DNA of 64,000 bases, taken from the NCBI RefSeq assembly GCF_904848665.1, contig NZ_CAJHCQ010000006.1:1-64000 (forward strand), in the 5' to 3' direction. The stretch is from Paraburkholderia hiiakae. GTDB lineage: Bacteria; Pseudomonadota; Gammaproteobacteria; Burkholderiales; Burkholderiaceae. Positions 53,178 to 62,781 of the stretch are shown in pieces; the stretch's first letter is position 1, and each line of letters opens with the position of its first letter. Position numbers and translations under genes: made by a program. The notes below the pieces were generated by a model. That model saw only the letters and a list, made by a program, of their open reading frames with translations, was not told where the DNA came from and made no database searches.

Positions 53178-54917
53178 ATGGCAAGGATCATTGTCGCAAG
53201 TGGTCGTCCTCTTGAACTCAATGCGTTAGCCGATATGGTTCGCGCGACGGGGCACGAAGTGGTGGGTGAGGCGGATACGGGGCGCAAGGCGCTTCTCTTC
53301 ATTCGCGATTTGAAGCCCGAACTTGTCATCATTTCGACCGATTTGCCCATGTTCAACGCACCCGACTTCATGAGGCGGATCGGCGCGCTCACGCCAAAAG
53401 TGCGAACCCTGCTTTACGGCGACGCGGGCGCGAGTCTGCTTGTGCAAGGAGGTTTCGACACCGGAATGGACGGCTTCGTTGGCCGGCAAGAGAGTGTTGA
53501 GAATCTTCGGAGAGCAGTGACCGCTATCCTTACCGGCCATCGCTATTTCCCGCACCGGGAAAATCCGGAACCCATGAGGCGAAAGCCGGAAAACGTCTCA
53601 AGCCCGCTTGCCGTGTTGACTGAGCGGGAGATGACTGTCATGGCTTATCTCGCGCGCGGCATGGGCAATAACAAAATCGCAGAAGAACTCGCGCTGAGCC
53701 ATAAGACCGTGAGCGCACATCGCAGCCGGTTAATGAAAAAGCTCGATGTGGGTTCAATTATTGATCTCGCAGAACTGGCCAGACGCTACGGGCTCATCGA
53801 TGTACGTGAAGGATCAGGTAGCGACACAGTGCACCCTGCCAATCTTTCCGAGCGCGAATCGAGGTTGCTGCGCAATCTGCTGGATGGGACGCCGATACCG
53901 CTACATTTGCGCGACACAGAGGGACGGCTCATGTCGTGCAACCAGGCCTTTCTCGATCTGCATCACATAACGCTAGAGGCCGCGATCGGAACGCGCCTTC
54001 ACGATCTCACAACCATTGACGCCGCGACCGCGCGCGAACTCGAAGAACGCTATAGCGGCTATGTTGCCGCGGGCAGGCCCGTGACCGCGGATCGGCGGTG
54101 GACGCGAAACGGAAAGGAGATATCGACGCACTTCTGGCTGACGCCCTACCGGAACGAGCGGGGCGAATTGCTCGGGATGGTGTGTGGCACGATCGACCTG
54201 ACCGGCCGGGAGGAACTGAGCAGTCTGCTTTCGCTGCAACGCGACAGCGCTGAGGCGTTGGCGAGCAGCATTGGACATCTGCTCGAGGCGCTTAGTGACG
54301 AGCTGACGACGATCAGTGCACATTTGAGAACGCTGAACCGCGAGTTTCGTATCAAGCTCGGCGCGGACAACGACGGGCTCGACAAACAGACCGAGTTTGC
54401 TGTCGAGCGAGCGGAACGGATCGCCCACGCCGTCCACGACTTGCGCGCGTTACAGGATGGCTCACTCGTGCTCATTTACGCAAAGGTCTCGCCGAGTGCC
54501 GTCGTGCGCGATGTTCTCGATGCCGTGCAGCCTGCTGCGCTGGCGCGCCACTGTGCCCTGACTTTGAGTTCGTCGGTGGATGCCGACGCGCCGGTGCAAC
54601 TCGATATGGAGCGATTTTCTAAAGCCTTGTATCTACTGATCGTGCGTCAGCTGGTCCCTTGTTCGGGCGGCAAAATTGACGTTGCGGTTGACGTGCGTGA
54701 CTCGACGCCGGGTTCACGCCGCCTGACGCTCGAAATCAGGCAAGCGCACACCGAAGGTTCGCCGGTTCGCCTGGAGGCAATTCACGAGGCGGGCGCCCAG
54801 CTTGCCTGGCTGCTTTGCCGCAGATATGTCGAGTTCATGCGCGGCTCGCTGACGATGGACGATTCGAAACATGGTGGTACGCGCGTTACGATGAGCCTAC
54901 TCGTATCCGCGGCGTGA
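53178..54917 (+). CDS. Composite regulator: pseudo-receiver, LuxR HTH, PAS and kinase-like domain
   Basis: 579 residues with an excellent GGAGGAGGG ribosome site. The N-terminal receiver (1-120) lacks its acidic pair (A7, S8, G9), the phospho-Asp position is Ser53 (IISTDLPMF), and the Lys is Arg103. Next comes a good LuxR HTH (about 145-208: LTEREMTVMAYLARGMGNNKIAEELALSHKTVSAHRSRLMKKL). A PAS domain follows (about 228-345: GTPIPLHLRDTEGRLMSCNQAFLDLHHIT). The C-terminus resembles a histidine kinase: an IGHLLEALSDELTTI helix where H-E-x-R-x-P is expected, then an ATPase-like fold ending HGGTRVTMSL, but N and G boxes are degenerate. It is probably a non-phosphorylated DNA-binding sensor. It is transcribed toward the adhesin gene and may control it. 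Confidence 0.82.
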   Translation: MARIIVASGRPLELNALADMVRATGHEVVGEADTGRKALLFIRDLKPELVIISTDLPMFNAPDFMRRIGALTPKVRTLLYGDAGASLLVQGGFDTGMDGFVGRQESVENLRRAVTAILTGHRYFPHRENPEPMRRKPENVSSPLAVLTEREMTVMAYLARGMGNNKIAEELALSHKTVSAHRSRLMKKLDVGSIIDLAELARRYGLIDVREGSGSDTVHPANLSERESRLLRNLLDGTPIPLHLRDTEGRLMSCNQAFLDLHHITLEAAIGTRLHDLTTIDAATARELEERYSGYVAAGRPVTADRRWTRNGKEISTHFWLTPYRNERGELLGMVCGTIDLTGREELSSLLSLQRDSAEALASSIGHLLEALSDELTTISAHLRTLNREFRIKLGADNDGLDKQTEFAVERAERIAHAVHDLRALQDGSLVLIYAKVSPSAVVRDVLDAVQPAALARHCALTLSSSVDADAPVQLDMERFSKALYLLIVRQLVPCSGGKIDVAVDVRDSTPGSRRLTLEIRQAHTEGSPVRLEAIHEAGAQLAWLLCRRYVEFMRGSLTMDDSKHGGTRVTMSLLVSAA

Positions 54918-54937
54918 GACCGTAGCGCAAACCACGG

Positions 54938-54967
54938 GGGCCGTCGGACGCCCCTTTCTGACGGCCC
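54938..54967 (+). terminator. Hairpin after the composite regulator gene
   Basis: GGGCCGTC (54938-54945) pairs perfectly with GACGGCCC (54960-54967) across a 14-base loop, 20 bp after the stop. It is a candidate factor-independent terminator without a marked T-tract. Confidence 0.5.
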
Positions 54968-55355
54968 GCTGCCGCTCGGTCGCCTGATCCAACCCTCGCG
55001 CCGATGCGCTCGCCCGCGAGGGACAAGCGGGTCATCTCTCAATTCATCACTACGGCATCGCTACGCGCGGCTTGTCCGCGCGCTTAAGCATTTGCTGCGG
55101 CCCATCGCAGCCTTCGCCCAATTTCAGTTAAGCGTCTGCGGTGAGATCCTCTAACTCAAGGATCGAACGAACGATTTGCACTGCGCAAGTGTGGCGTTCG
55201 GTCGCAGTGACGGAAGTGCGAGTTGTGTGGTCCTCGATTTCGGGACCCATGCTATATGGTTAGGTATCCATATTAAATCGTTATCCGTCGTCGCAAGGCA
55301 TGGGACGGAGAAGATCGATGTTCATGCCGCTAAATATCTCATCGGAGCAAGCGTC
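54968..55355 (+). other. Adhesin leader region
   Basis: About 390 bp between the regulator's hairpin and the adhesin start, with a more AT-rich patch around 55245-55290. An inverted repeat, ATATGG and CCATAT with an 8-base spacer (55254-55273), may be an operator. An in-frame extension upstream of the GTG exists but is unlikely to be translated. No clear promoter pair was fixed. Confidence 0.4.
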
Positions 55356-58172
55356 GTGAACAAGATCTATCGATTGGTGTGGAGCAGAAAACTCAACAAT
55401 TTCGTAGCAGCGAGCGAATCGTCGAAGGCAAACGGAAAGGGGGGCGGCGAACGCGGCAGCAAGGCGGGCGTCCTTCGATTTGCGTCGTTCGGCGGCGTGG
55501 TCGCCTCGCTCGTGTTGGCAGCTTCACCATTTCTCGCGCAGAACGCATTCGCCGGTGCGGGGATCTTCATCAACGACGGCAACGATAACGGCTGCACGCT
55601 CATCACGGATGAACAATACAACCTGCCGACTGGAACCACGGCAAACGGCACGACGACGTCGTTCGGCACGAATAGCAAGCTTCGCAACATCGCATCGAAT
55701 GCGCTTTGCCTTTCGGGAGACAAGGCATCGCAAACCAATCGCGCACTGTTCTACAGCGACGCCAACCCCGGCGCCACGGCGGCAAGCACTTCGCTGACGC
55801 TCGGTGGCGAGCTCTACGTCAATGGCGGCAATCTCGGTGTGGGTGGCGGTCAGACGGGTGCGATGGCCAACAGCATGCGCATCGGTAGTACTGCGACGTT
55901 GAATGGCATTTCGGGTGTGAGCTCGCTGGCGATCGGCGGTGGAAGTGCGCCAACGGTGGCGTCGGGCACCGATTCGATCGCGGTAGGAACCGGCGGGACC
56001 GCGAGCGCCGCATCGGCTGTCGCGATCGGCGCCGGCGCGAGCGCGAGCCAGGCGCAGAGTGTCGCGCTCGGCGCGGGCTCGGTCACGGGCGAAGCCGTGA
56101 AGACCCCGGGCGCGACCATCGCGGGCAATGCCTATAGTTTTGCGGGTGCCAACCCCGGTAGCACGGTCAGCGTGGGTGCTGCCGGCAGTGAGCGCACCGT
56201 CACGAACGTGGCCGCCGGACGATTGAGCCAGACGAGCACCGATGCCGTGAACGGCTCGCAACTCTATGCAACCAACCAGGCGCTCGAACTGCTCGACGGG
56301 TCGATCAAGCATGTCGCCAGCGATGCATTGATGTGGGACCCTGCCGCGAACAATGGCGCCGGTGCTTATAGCGCGCGCCATGGCACGACGGGCAGCAACA
56401 AGATCACCAACGTCGCCGATGGCAGCGACCCGAGCGACGCGGTCAACGTCGAGCAATTGAACGCAGCGACCTCCCAGCCGATCACGTTCGCGGGCAATAC
56501 CGGTTCGGCGCCGCGCAAGCTCGGCGAAACCATGAACATCACCGGCGCGGCATCGACCGCTGGCACATACTCGGGCGGCAACCTCAATACCGTGGTCGAC
56601 GCCAATGGCGATATGCAACTGCGGATGGCGGATTCGCCGAAGTTCGGGACGGTCACAATCAACGAAGGCGGCACCGGCAAGATCACTGGCGTCGCCGACG
56701 GGACCGACGGTAGCGACGCGGTAAACAAGTCGCAACTGGACGCGGTGAATACCGTGGCGAACGCGGGCTGGAACATCCGCGCCAATCAGGGCTCATCAGA
56801 CAACATCGCTCCTGGCGACACGCTTAACGTGGTTGATGGCAGCAACACGACCGCGAGCTACGATCCGCAGACGAAGAGCCTGAAGATCGACGTTTCCTCC
56901 GATCCGGCGTTCAACTCCGTAACGACAGGCAACACGGTCGTCAACAACGACGGCGTCGCCATCAATGGTGGTCCAAGCATGACGACCGGCGGTATCGACG
57001 CCGCCGGCCGGAAGATGACGAACGTAGCCGACGGCGATGTGAGCGAAAACAGCAAGGACGCCGTGAACGGCTCACAGCTGTACGCAATCAACAGCACGAT
57101 CAACAACATCAACACGGGCAGCGGCATCAAGTACTTCCATGCCAACTCCGCGCTGCCGGACTCGCAGGCGATCGGCGCGAATTCGGTTGCTGTGGGTGGC
57201 GCGGCGAACGCGAGCGGCGCGGGCTCGATGGCGCTCGGCGCGAACGCAACGGCGAGTGCGGATAATGCCGTCGCGCTGGGCGCCGGGTCAACGGCGAATC
57301 GCGACAACACGGTTTCGGTTGGCGCGGCTGGAAGCGAACGGCAGATCACCAACGTCGCCGCGGGTACGGCGGACACCGATGCCGTCAACGTCTCGCAACT
57401 GAAGAATGCCGGCCTCGTGAACGGCGACGGGACCACCAACACCGCAGTCACTTACGGCACAAATCCCGATGGCTCGACCGACTACAGCACTGTCACGCTC
57501 AACGGCGGTTCGGGCGGCACGCGAATTCACAACGTGACGGCAGGCAGCGAGGGCACGGATGCCGTGAACGTGGACCAGCTCAACAGCGCGCTCAGCGTGA
57601 TCAACAATTCGATGGTGAGCGCATCGAATCCGATGTTCACCGCGGACGGCAACCCGCAAACCGAGGCGGCGAACGCCAGGGGGGCGCACTCCACGGCGAT
57701 GGGCGCGAATGCTACGGCCAACGCGGACAATTCGGTCGCGCTCGGAGCGGGCTCGGTCGCGAATCGCGCGAACACGGTGTCGGTCGGCGATGTCGGCAGC
57801 GAGCGGCAGATTACTAACGTCGCCGCGGGCACGCAAGGCACCGACGCTGTGAACCTGAATCAACTCAACGCGGCATCCACACAGTCGCAGCAGTACACGG
57901 ACCAGCAAATCGGCGGCATGCGATCGACGATCAACGACGTTGCACGCAATGCTTATTCCGGCGTAGCCGCAGCAACCGCGCTTTCGATGATTCCCGATGT
58001 CGATCTCGGCAAGACGATCGCGGTCGGAATTGGAACGGCGAACTACAAGGGATACCAGGCCACGGCGCTCGGCGTCACCGCGCGCGTAAAGCAGAACGTG
58101 AAGGTGCGCGTGGGCGCGGGGTTGAGTTCTGGCGGCACCACGGTGGGTGTAGGTGCGTCGTATCAGTGGTAG
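55356..58172 (+). CDS. Trimeric autotransporter adhesin (YadA-like)
   Basis: 938 residues from the GTG at 55356, preceded by GGAG. It opens with an extended signal peptide region (ESPR: MNKIYRLVWSRKLNNFVAASE), and the Sec signal ends near QNAFA. The passenger contains YadA-head repeats (SVALGAGS, SLAIGGGS, AVAIGAGA), necks with the ITNVAAG..DAVNVSQL pattern, and stalk. Two near-identical head-neck blocks lie at about 57170-57400 and 57660-57870. The C-terminal YadA anchor (about 70 residues: AATALSMIPDVDLGKTIAVGIGT to VGVGASYQW) forms a trimeric 12-strand pore. It mediates adhesion or biofilm formation. A lipoprotein gene follows at 58302. Confidence 0.93.
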   Translation: MNKIYRLVWSRKLNNFVAASESSKANGKGGGERGSKAGVLRFASFGGVVASLVLAASPFLAQNAFAGAGIFINDGNDNGCTLITDEQYNLPTGTTANGTTTSFGTNSKLRNIASNALCLSGDKASQTNRALFYSDANPGATAASTSLTLGGELYVNGGNLGVGGGQTGAMANSMRIGSTATLNGISGVSSLAIGGGSAPTVASGTDSIAVGTGGTASAASAVAIGAGASASQAQSVALGAGSVTGEAVKTPGATIAGNAYSFAGANPGSTVSVGAAGSERTVTNVAAGRLSQTSTDAVNGSQLYATNQALELLDGSIKHVASDALMWDPAANNGAGAYSARHGTTGSNKITNVADGSDPSDAVNVEQLNAATSQPITFAGNTGSAPRKLGETMNITGAASTAGTYSGGNLNTVVDANGDMQLRMADSPKFGTVTINEGGTGKITGVADGTDGSDAVNKSQLDAVNTVANAGWNIRANQGSSDNIAPGDTLNVVDGSNTTASYDPQTKSLKIDVSSDPAFNSVTTGNTVVNNDGVAINGGPSMTTGGIDAAGRKMTNVADGDVSENSKDAVNGSQLYAINSTINNINTGSGIKYFHANSALPDSQAIGANSVAVGGAANASGAGSMALGANATASADNAVALGAGSTANRDNTVSVGAAGSERQITNVAAGTADTDAVNVSQLKNAGLVNGDGTTNTAVTYGTNPDGSTDYSTVTLNGGSGGTRIHNVTAGSEGTDAVNVDQLNSALSVINNSMVSASNPMFTADGNPQTEAANARGAHSTAMGANATANADNSVALGAGSVANRANTVSVGDVGSERQITNVAAGTQGTDAVNLNQLNAASTQSQQYTDQQIGGMRSTINDVARNAYSGVAAATALSMIPDVDLGKTIAVGIGTANYKGYQATALGVTARVKQNVKVRVGAGLSSGGTTVGVGASYQW

Positions 58173-58301
58173 GCAGGTGTTTGAGCGCAGTGCTCCGGTT
58201 CGTATTCGCGCAAGGCGGATAACGAGCACGCCGGGCAACGGTTACCAAACGATCGAAGATGCCGCGGCATGGCCCCGGCACCACACAATGTTAGCGAGAA
58301 A

Positions 58302-58604
58302 ATGATGAACATCCGAATCCTTCTTGTCGCCGCGTGCATGACGATGGCCGCGGGTTGCTCGACAGCGTCGGGTCCGACGCACAACACCGACACCATCAAG
58401 TTGCAGGGTGGCGCGCAAATCTACCGAGTGCAATGCCAGGGACTATTCGAAAGCAGCAAGACGTGTATGAAACAGGCAGAGAAGCTATGCGGTGACCAGA
58501 ATGTACGCGAGTTGTCTTCTATCCAGCCTGCAACTGCCGGATCGAATCCCGAAGCAGACAAGCGCGAGATCACGTTTAGCTGCGAGGCGCCTGCCGCCAA
58601 CTGA
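58302..58604 (+). CDS. Small lipoprotein
   Basis: 100 residues from the ATG at 58302 (a second Met one codon later). The signal peptide ends with the lipobox TMAAGC, so Cys18 or so is lipidated. The mature part has four Cys (VQCQGL, KTCMKQ, KLCGDQ, FSCEAP), probably two disulfides. A GAGAAA ribosome site is just upstream. Such cysteine-paired lipoproteins are common in Burkholderia without known function. The position 130 bp after a trimeric autotransporter gene recalls the lipoproteins that assist adhesin assembly in enterics, which is an inference. Confidence 0.8.
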   Translation: MMNIRILLVAACMTMAAGCSTASGPTHNTDTIKLQGGAQIYRVQCQGLFESSKTCMKQAEKLCGDQNVRELSSIQPATAGSNPEADKREITFSCEAPAAN

Positions 58605-58685
58605 TGCGTTTCACTGGCCGGGGCGGCGAATCGCGCCACGCCGGAATGTGCAGGCATTTCATCGAATCACTTTTAGGAGTTCAAA

Positions 58686-59255
58686 ATGAAGATTTCCACT
58701 CTTGCAGCCGCAATGTTGATCGGCATGACCGTTGCGGCAACCGCTGGCGCTCACGACGCACTGAGCGCTTCGACCCGCGAGATCGTTGCGCAGTCCCCCG
58801 CCATTACGATTCGCGCAGAGGTTCTCTCGGTCGATCGCGCCGGGAACACCATGATGGTTCTGGGCCCAATGGGCAACCTGGTGCAGATGCCGCTCGTCAC
58901 GTCGCAGCAGCCCGGCATGCTCGTGGCCGCGGGTGACCAGATCGACATGCAATACAGGGATGCGGTGGCAGTCGACGTGCAGAAGCTGAATGGGTCGTCG
59001 AACGGGATTCGCAAGCGTGTCGATACCGGCGTTCTCGTTGCGCAGACGCGCGGCTACGAAGTCGCGCACCAGGTCGAAGTCGAGGCGACGGTCCAGGACG
59101 TCAACCTGAAGGACCGCCGGCTCAAACTGCGCGGCCCGTACCAGCCCGTGACGGTCGAGGTTGCAAAGGGCGTGGACATGCAGCACGTGCGCCCGGGCGA
59201 CACCGTACGACTCGTATTCGTATCGACGTACGCGGTGAGCGAGGCTCGCGGTTAA
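58686..59255 (+). CDS. Exported protein with duplicated beta-rich domain
   Basis: 189 residues with a Sec signal (MKISTLAAAMLIGMTVAATAGA). The mature protein has two similar segments of about 50 residues, one around AEVLSVDRAGNTMMVLGPMGNLVQMPL and one around ATVQDVNLKDRRLKLRGPYQPVTVEV. Each is a strand-turn-strand pattern of a small barrel. TTAGGAGT precedes the ATG. I do not recognise a named family. It is periplasmic or surface-bound, and may belong with the adhesin and lipoprotein genes. Confidence 0.75.
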   Translation: MKISTLAAAMLIGMTVAATAGAHDALSASTREIVAQSPAITIRAEVLSVDRAGNTMMVLGPMGNLVQMPLVTSQQPGMLVAAGDQIDMQYRDAVAVDVQKLNGSSNGIRKRVDTGVLVAQTRGYEVAHQVEVEATVQDVNLKDRRLKLRGPYQPVTVEVAKGVDMQHVRPGDTVRLVFVSTYAVSEARG

Positions 59256-59629
59256 GCATCCCCTCTCACGGGACCGGACGGCCGTCATGGCGACCGTCAC
59301 CACGGCTGTAGCGGCGGCCTTCATTGTCGAAGCGCGCGGCGTATTATTCGCCCCCGATATTGTCGACGCGATGCATCGCGGAACGCCTGCTGCAACAGAG
59401 CCGCAGCGCATCGCCTGACCGGATGTGCGGAACGACAAGAGACTGACGGAAATCGACCCGATATAGCGGCCTGACGAGAGGTCGCCTGGGCGACGACCGC
59501 TCGCGCTGGCTTCCAGCCGTTGCGTCAGTACCCCACCCCAAAACGAGAGGGGCGCCGCCACCTCCCCACCTATAAGATCGTCAACCGGACCAACTGGGTC
59601 TCGACATTGAAGAAAAGACAGGAGGAGGC
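59256..59629. other. Intergenic stretch, no gene seen
   Basis: About 370 bp before the DUF1254 gene. No frame has a ribosome site or domain. It includes the promoter of the DUF1254 gene. No strong inverted repeat was noted. Confidence 0.4.
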
Positions 59630-60694
59630 ATGAAGTCGAAGGTTCGCTTGTTGCGCCGTTTCAGGCTTTCGCTCGCGGTAGCCCTTGCAACGGCGGGGCT
59701 GCCGGTCGCTGCACAGACAGCCGCCAGTCCAGGCGCCGTACCGGTAACAGTAGACAACTTCGTGCGTGCCGAAACTGACATGTACTTTTCGGCACTCGCA
59801 AAACACGGCGGCTTCGGCACGCTCCTTCACTATCGCGACTTGATGCCCGTCGAGCGGCAGGCCGTCATACGGCCGAATCGCGATACCCTGTATTCCGCTG
59901 GCGTGTTCGATCTCGACGCTGGCGCTGTAACCATCACATTGCCGGACGCAGGCAAGCGCCTTCGCTCGATTGTCGCCATCAACGAGGACGAGAATGTTCC
60001 GCTGGTGGCGTACGGGAACGGGCCTTACACGTTCACGCGCAAGGCGGTCGGCACGCGTTACCTCCTGATCGGTGTACGAACGCTCACCGATGTTCGCGAC
60101 CCCGCTGACATGCAGGCTGCCCATGCGTTGCAGGACGGTATCACGTGGCGGCAGGCGGCGAAGGGCAGCTTCGAGGTGCCGGACTGGGACCGGGCCTCGC
60201 AGCAGAGCGTGCATGATGCGCTCCTCAAGCTGGGATCCTCGCTCGGCGATCTGAATGGCGCGTTTGGCATGCCTGGCACGGTCTCGCCCGTACGGCATCT
60301 GATTGGCGCGGCCATGGCCTGGGGCGGTAACCCGGACAAGGACGCGGTCTACCTCAACGTCGTGCCACCGCGCAACGACGGCAACACGGTTTATCGGCTG
60401 AAAGTTGCGAACGTGCCGGTGAAGGGTTTCTGGTCGATTAGCGTCTATAACGAGAAGGGCTTTTTTGAGCCGAACGCGCAGGGTGCGTACACGGTCAGCA
60501 GCGTTTTGGCGAAGCGGGACGCTGATGGCGCTGTAACGGTGCAATTTGGCGGTTGCGATGGGAGCGTGCCCAACTGTCTGGTCACGCCTCCCAACTGGAA
60601 CTACATGGTGCGCCTGTACCGACCGAACGCAGCGGTATTGAACGGTCGCTGGAAGTTTCCTGAAGCTCATGAGGTCGCTCAAGCAGCACAGTAA
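59630..60694 (+). CDS. DUF1254/DUF1214 periplasmic protein
   Basis: 354 residues with a signal peptide (LSLAVALATAGLPVAAQ). The N-terminal DUF1254 begins VTVDNFVRAETDMYFSALAKHGGFGTLLHYRDL, with NRDTLYSAGVFDLDAG typical of the family. The C-terminal DUF1214 includes FWSISVYNEKGFFEPN and ends WNYMVRLYRPNAAVLNGRWKFP. An AGGAGGAGG ribosome site is present. The family is widespread in proteobacterial periplasms with no proven function. The gene stands alone. Confidence 0.88.
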   Translation: MKSKVRLLRRFRLSLAVALATAGLPVAAQTAASPGAVPVTVDNFVRAETDMYFSALAKHGGFGTLLHYRDLMPVERQAVIRPNRDTLYSAGVFDLDAGAVTITLPDAGKRLRSIVAINEDENVPLVAYGNGPYTFTRKAVGTRYLLIGVRTLTDVRDPADMQAAHALQDGITWRQAAKGSFEVPDWDRASQQSVHDALLKLGSSLGDLNGAFGMPGTVSPVRHLIGAAMAWGGNPDKDAVYLNVVPPRNDGNTVYRLKVANVPVKGFWSISVYNEKGFFEPNAQGAYTVSSVLAKRDADGAVTVQFGGCDGSVPNCLVTPPNWNYMVRLYRPNAAVLNGRWKFPEAHEVAQAAQ

Positions 60695-60861
60695 CGAAAC
60701 TCCCGCTTTTGTGGTTGAACGACTCCTCTCAGACGGCGGATTCAACCGGTTGATGCAATAGATTGCTGGAACCGTTCAGTTGGCGTTTCATAATTCAGTG
60801 CCTTCCCGGCGCGGTCCAGCGGCTGAGGGGAAAGCGGGTGCCGTGCCCGTGACAAGGGGCG

Positions 60862-61242
60862 TTATCGACGCAACTGCTGCTCGATCGTCCTCGTCAACGG
60901 CGACTCAACGTCGCCTGTGTGCTTCGTCTGCACGGGCTCGATCAGCACGATCCAGCATTCGTCGTCGGCTACCGGGTTGTGCAGCGTGCCGCGCGGCACC
61001 ACGTGCATCGAACCTGCGGGCAAATCGACAACATGCCCGCCTTCGTATTCGATCTTCAGATGGCCGCGCACGACGAAGAATAGTTCGTCCTCGTGCGCAT
61101 GGTCGTGCCACACGAGTTGGCCGCGCACTTTCGCGACCTTCACGTATTGATCATTGACCTGCGCGACAACTTTCGGCGACCAGTATTCGGACACGTCGCC
61201 GAACGCGGCTTCGAGATCAAACGATTCGGCAAATGGACTCAT
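60862..61242 (-). CDS. Cupin domain protein
   Basis: 126 residues from the ATG at 61242. A single RmlC-type cupin barrel: motif 1 has HDHAHEDELFFVVRGHLKIEY (H, H, E and, further on, H ligands) and motif 2 has GSMHVVPRGTLHNPV. A divalent metal is expected. It may be a dioxygenase, an isomerase or a binding protein. It is a single gene convergent with DUF1254. Confidence 0.85.
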   Translation of the reverse strand: MSPFAESFDLEAAFGDVSEYWSPKVVAQVNDQYVKVAKVRGQLVWHDHAHEDELFFVVRGHLKIEYEGGHVVDLPAGSMHVVPRGTLHNPVADDECWIVLIEPVQTKHTGDVESPLTRTIEQQLRR

Positions 61243-61456
61243 AGCTGCAGACCTCTCCACACTCGAATACTGACGCGCCCACGTTACGGGCTTGCCCAAT
61301 CAAAATACAAAAGAGCGAAATCCAACCGCTCCGTCTTGCTGCAATGGCTAAATGCGGGCGCGCAGTTCAATGAGGGCCGGCGTGGCCGACCGTAGGGTGT
61401 CAGCAGAAACGCTCACTGCGCGGATAGCGTTTTGCTCGCGTTTGAGACTACGCCCC

Positions 61457-61704
61457 TTAGCGACGCCTGTCTTGAACGATCGTGACGACGCGCTCCGATG
61501 CGCCGCCCGCGATCCGCAACCAGCGCGCCGGCGCAATGCCGAAGGTCTTCGTGAAATGGCGCGTCATGTGGGCCTGGTCCGAGAACCCCGCGCAGGCCGC
61601 AACGTCGGCGAGCGGCATGCCACGCAGCATCATCGTGCGCGCGTCGCAACGGGGTCGGCGCGCAGCAGCCAGTCGGCGCGGCGCTGGGGATCGATCGGAT
61701 TCAT
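61457..61704 (-). pseudogene. AraC regulator remnant with internal deletion
   Basis: Reading left from an ATG at 61704, the frame encodes MNPIDPQRRADWLLRADP and soon stops. In another frame, from about 61650 to 61457, lies the end of an AraC-type DNA-binding domain: MPLADVAACAGFSDQAHMTRHFTKTFGIAPARW. The first HTH and the whole sensor domain are missing, so most of the gene is deleted and the two ends are out of frame. It is a nonfunctional relic. Confidence 0.7.
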
Positions 61705-61800
61705 GGTGGTTGTTCTGGTGCGGCGCAATGTGGCCGAGGGCCGGCGCGCGCCACGAGGATTGTGGCACAGGCGCGCCATACCCGCAGGCACAGCCAGGTG

Positions 61801-62697
61801 CTACACGGCGCGGGCGATCTGCTCGCGTAGCCAGCGGTGCGCGGGGTCGCGGTGCGAGCGTTCGTGCCAGAGCATGCACATTTCGTAGCCGGGCACCTCG
61901 ATGGGCGGCTCGACCACGCGCAGTGCCGCCCGTTCGCGCACGAGCCGCCACGGCAGCATTGCCACGAGGTCGCTGCGTTCGAGTACGGAAATGACGAAAA
62001 GAAAGTGCGGGACGGAGAGCACGACGCGCCGCGTGAGTCCGGCTTGTGACAGCGCTTCGTCGGTGATGCCGCGAAATCCGCCGCCATCGGGCGAGACGAT
62101 AACGTGCTCCAGTGCGCAAAACTGCCGGGCGCTCGGACGGCGTTTGAGGCGCGGATGGTCAGCGCGGCCCGCAAGCACGTAGCGCTCGGAGAAGAGCACG
62201 CGCCGGCGCAGGTTCTCAGGTGCATCGCTGGTGGTATGGAACGCCAGATCGATTTCGCCCTGCGCCGCCTGCTTCGCGACGCGCGCAGGTGCGAGTTCCA
62301 CTACGGCCAGGCGCGTATGCGGCGCGGCTTCGCGCAAGCCACGCAGGGCTGGCAACGCGATGGTGGACTCACCATAGTCGCTCGCGGCGACGCGCCAGGT
62401 ATCGCTGGCGTCGGCTGGATCGAACGGGCTCTCGGGTGCAATCGCGCGCTCGACCGATTCGAGCGCCTCGCGTAGTGGCTCGCGCAACGCGAGCGCGCGC
62501 GCCGTGGGCTGCATGCCGCGCGGGCCGGGCAGCAGCAGCGGGTCGCCCAGTATCTCTCGCAGCTTCGCGAGATGCACGCTGACCGAGGGTTGTGAGAAGT
62601 TCAGGCGTTGCGCTGCGCGCGTGACGTTGTGCTCGGCGAGCAGCACGTCGAGCGTGACGAGGAGGTTGAGATCGAGGCTGCGTAAATTAACAGACAT
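61801..62697 (-). CDS. LysR family regulator (NodD/LeuO-like)
   Basis: 298 residues. MSVNLRSLDLNLLVTLDVLLAEHNVTRAAQRLNFSQPSVSVHLAKLR is the HTH. PLLLPGPRGMQPTARA is characteristic of the NodD/NahR/LeuO subgroup, many of which activate aromatic or quinone-related genes. The effector domain ends at about 298. It is divergent from the quinone reductase gene, with 84 bp between starts, so it most likely regulates that gene. Confidence 0.92.
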   Translation of the reverse strand: MSVNLRSLDLNLLVTLDVLLAEHNVTRAAQRLNFSQPSVSVHLAKLREILGDPLLLPGPRGMQPTARALALREPLREALESVERAIAPESPFDPADASDTWRVAASDYGESTIALPALRGLREAAPHTRLAVVELAPARVAKQAAQGEIDLAFHTTSDAPENLRRRVLFSERYVLAGRADHPRLKRRPSARQFCALEHVIVSPDGGGFRGITDEALSQAGLTRRVVLSVPHFLFVISVLERSDLVAMLPWRLVRERAALRVVEPPIEVPGYEMCMLWHERSHRDPAHRWLREQIARAV

Positions 62698-62781
62698 AAT
62701 GGCTGGTATTTCCGTTATTCATTTCCACTATAGCAGGCACGGAACTAAGCTGGGTACGTGCCAGACCGCGGAACCCTTGCT

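Noticed and set aside
55524-56735. A 403-codon minus-strand frame
   Set aside because: It is antisense to the trimeric adhesin, whose repeats and anchor are certain. The frame is Arg/Ala-rich and without homology.
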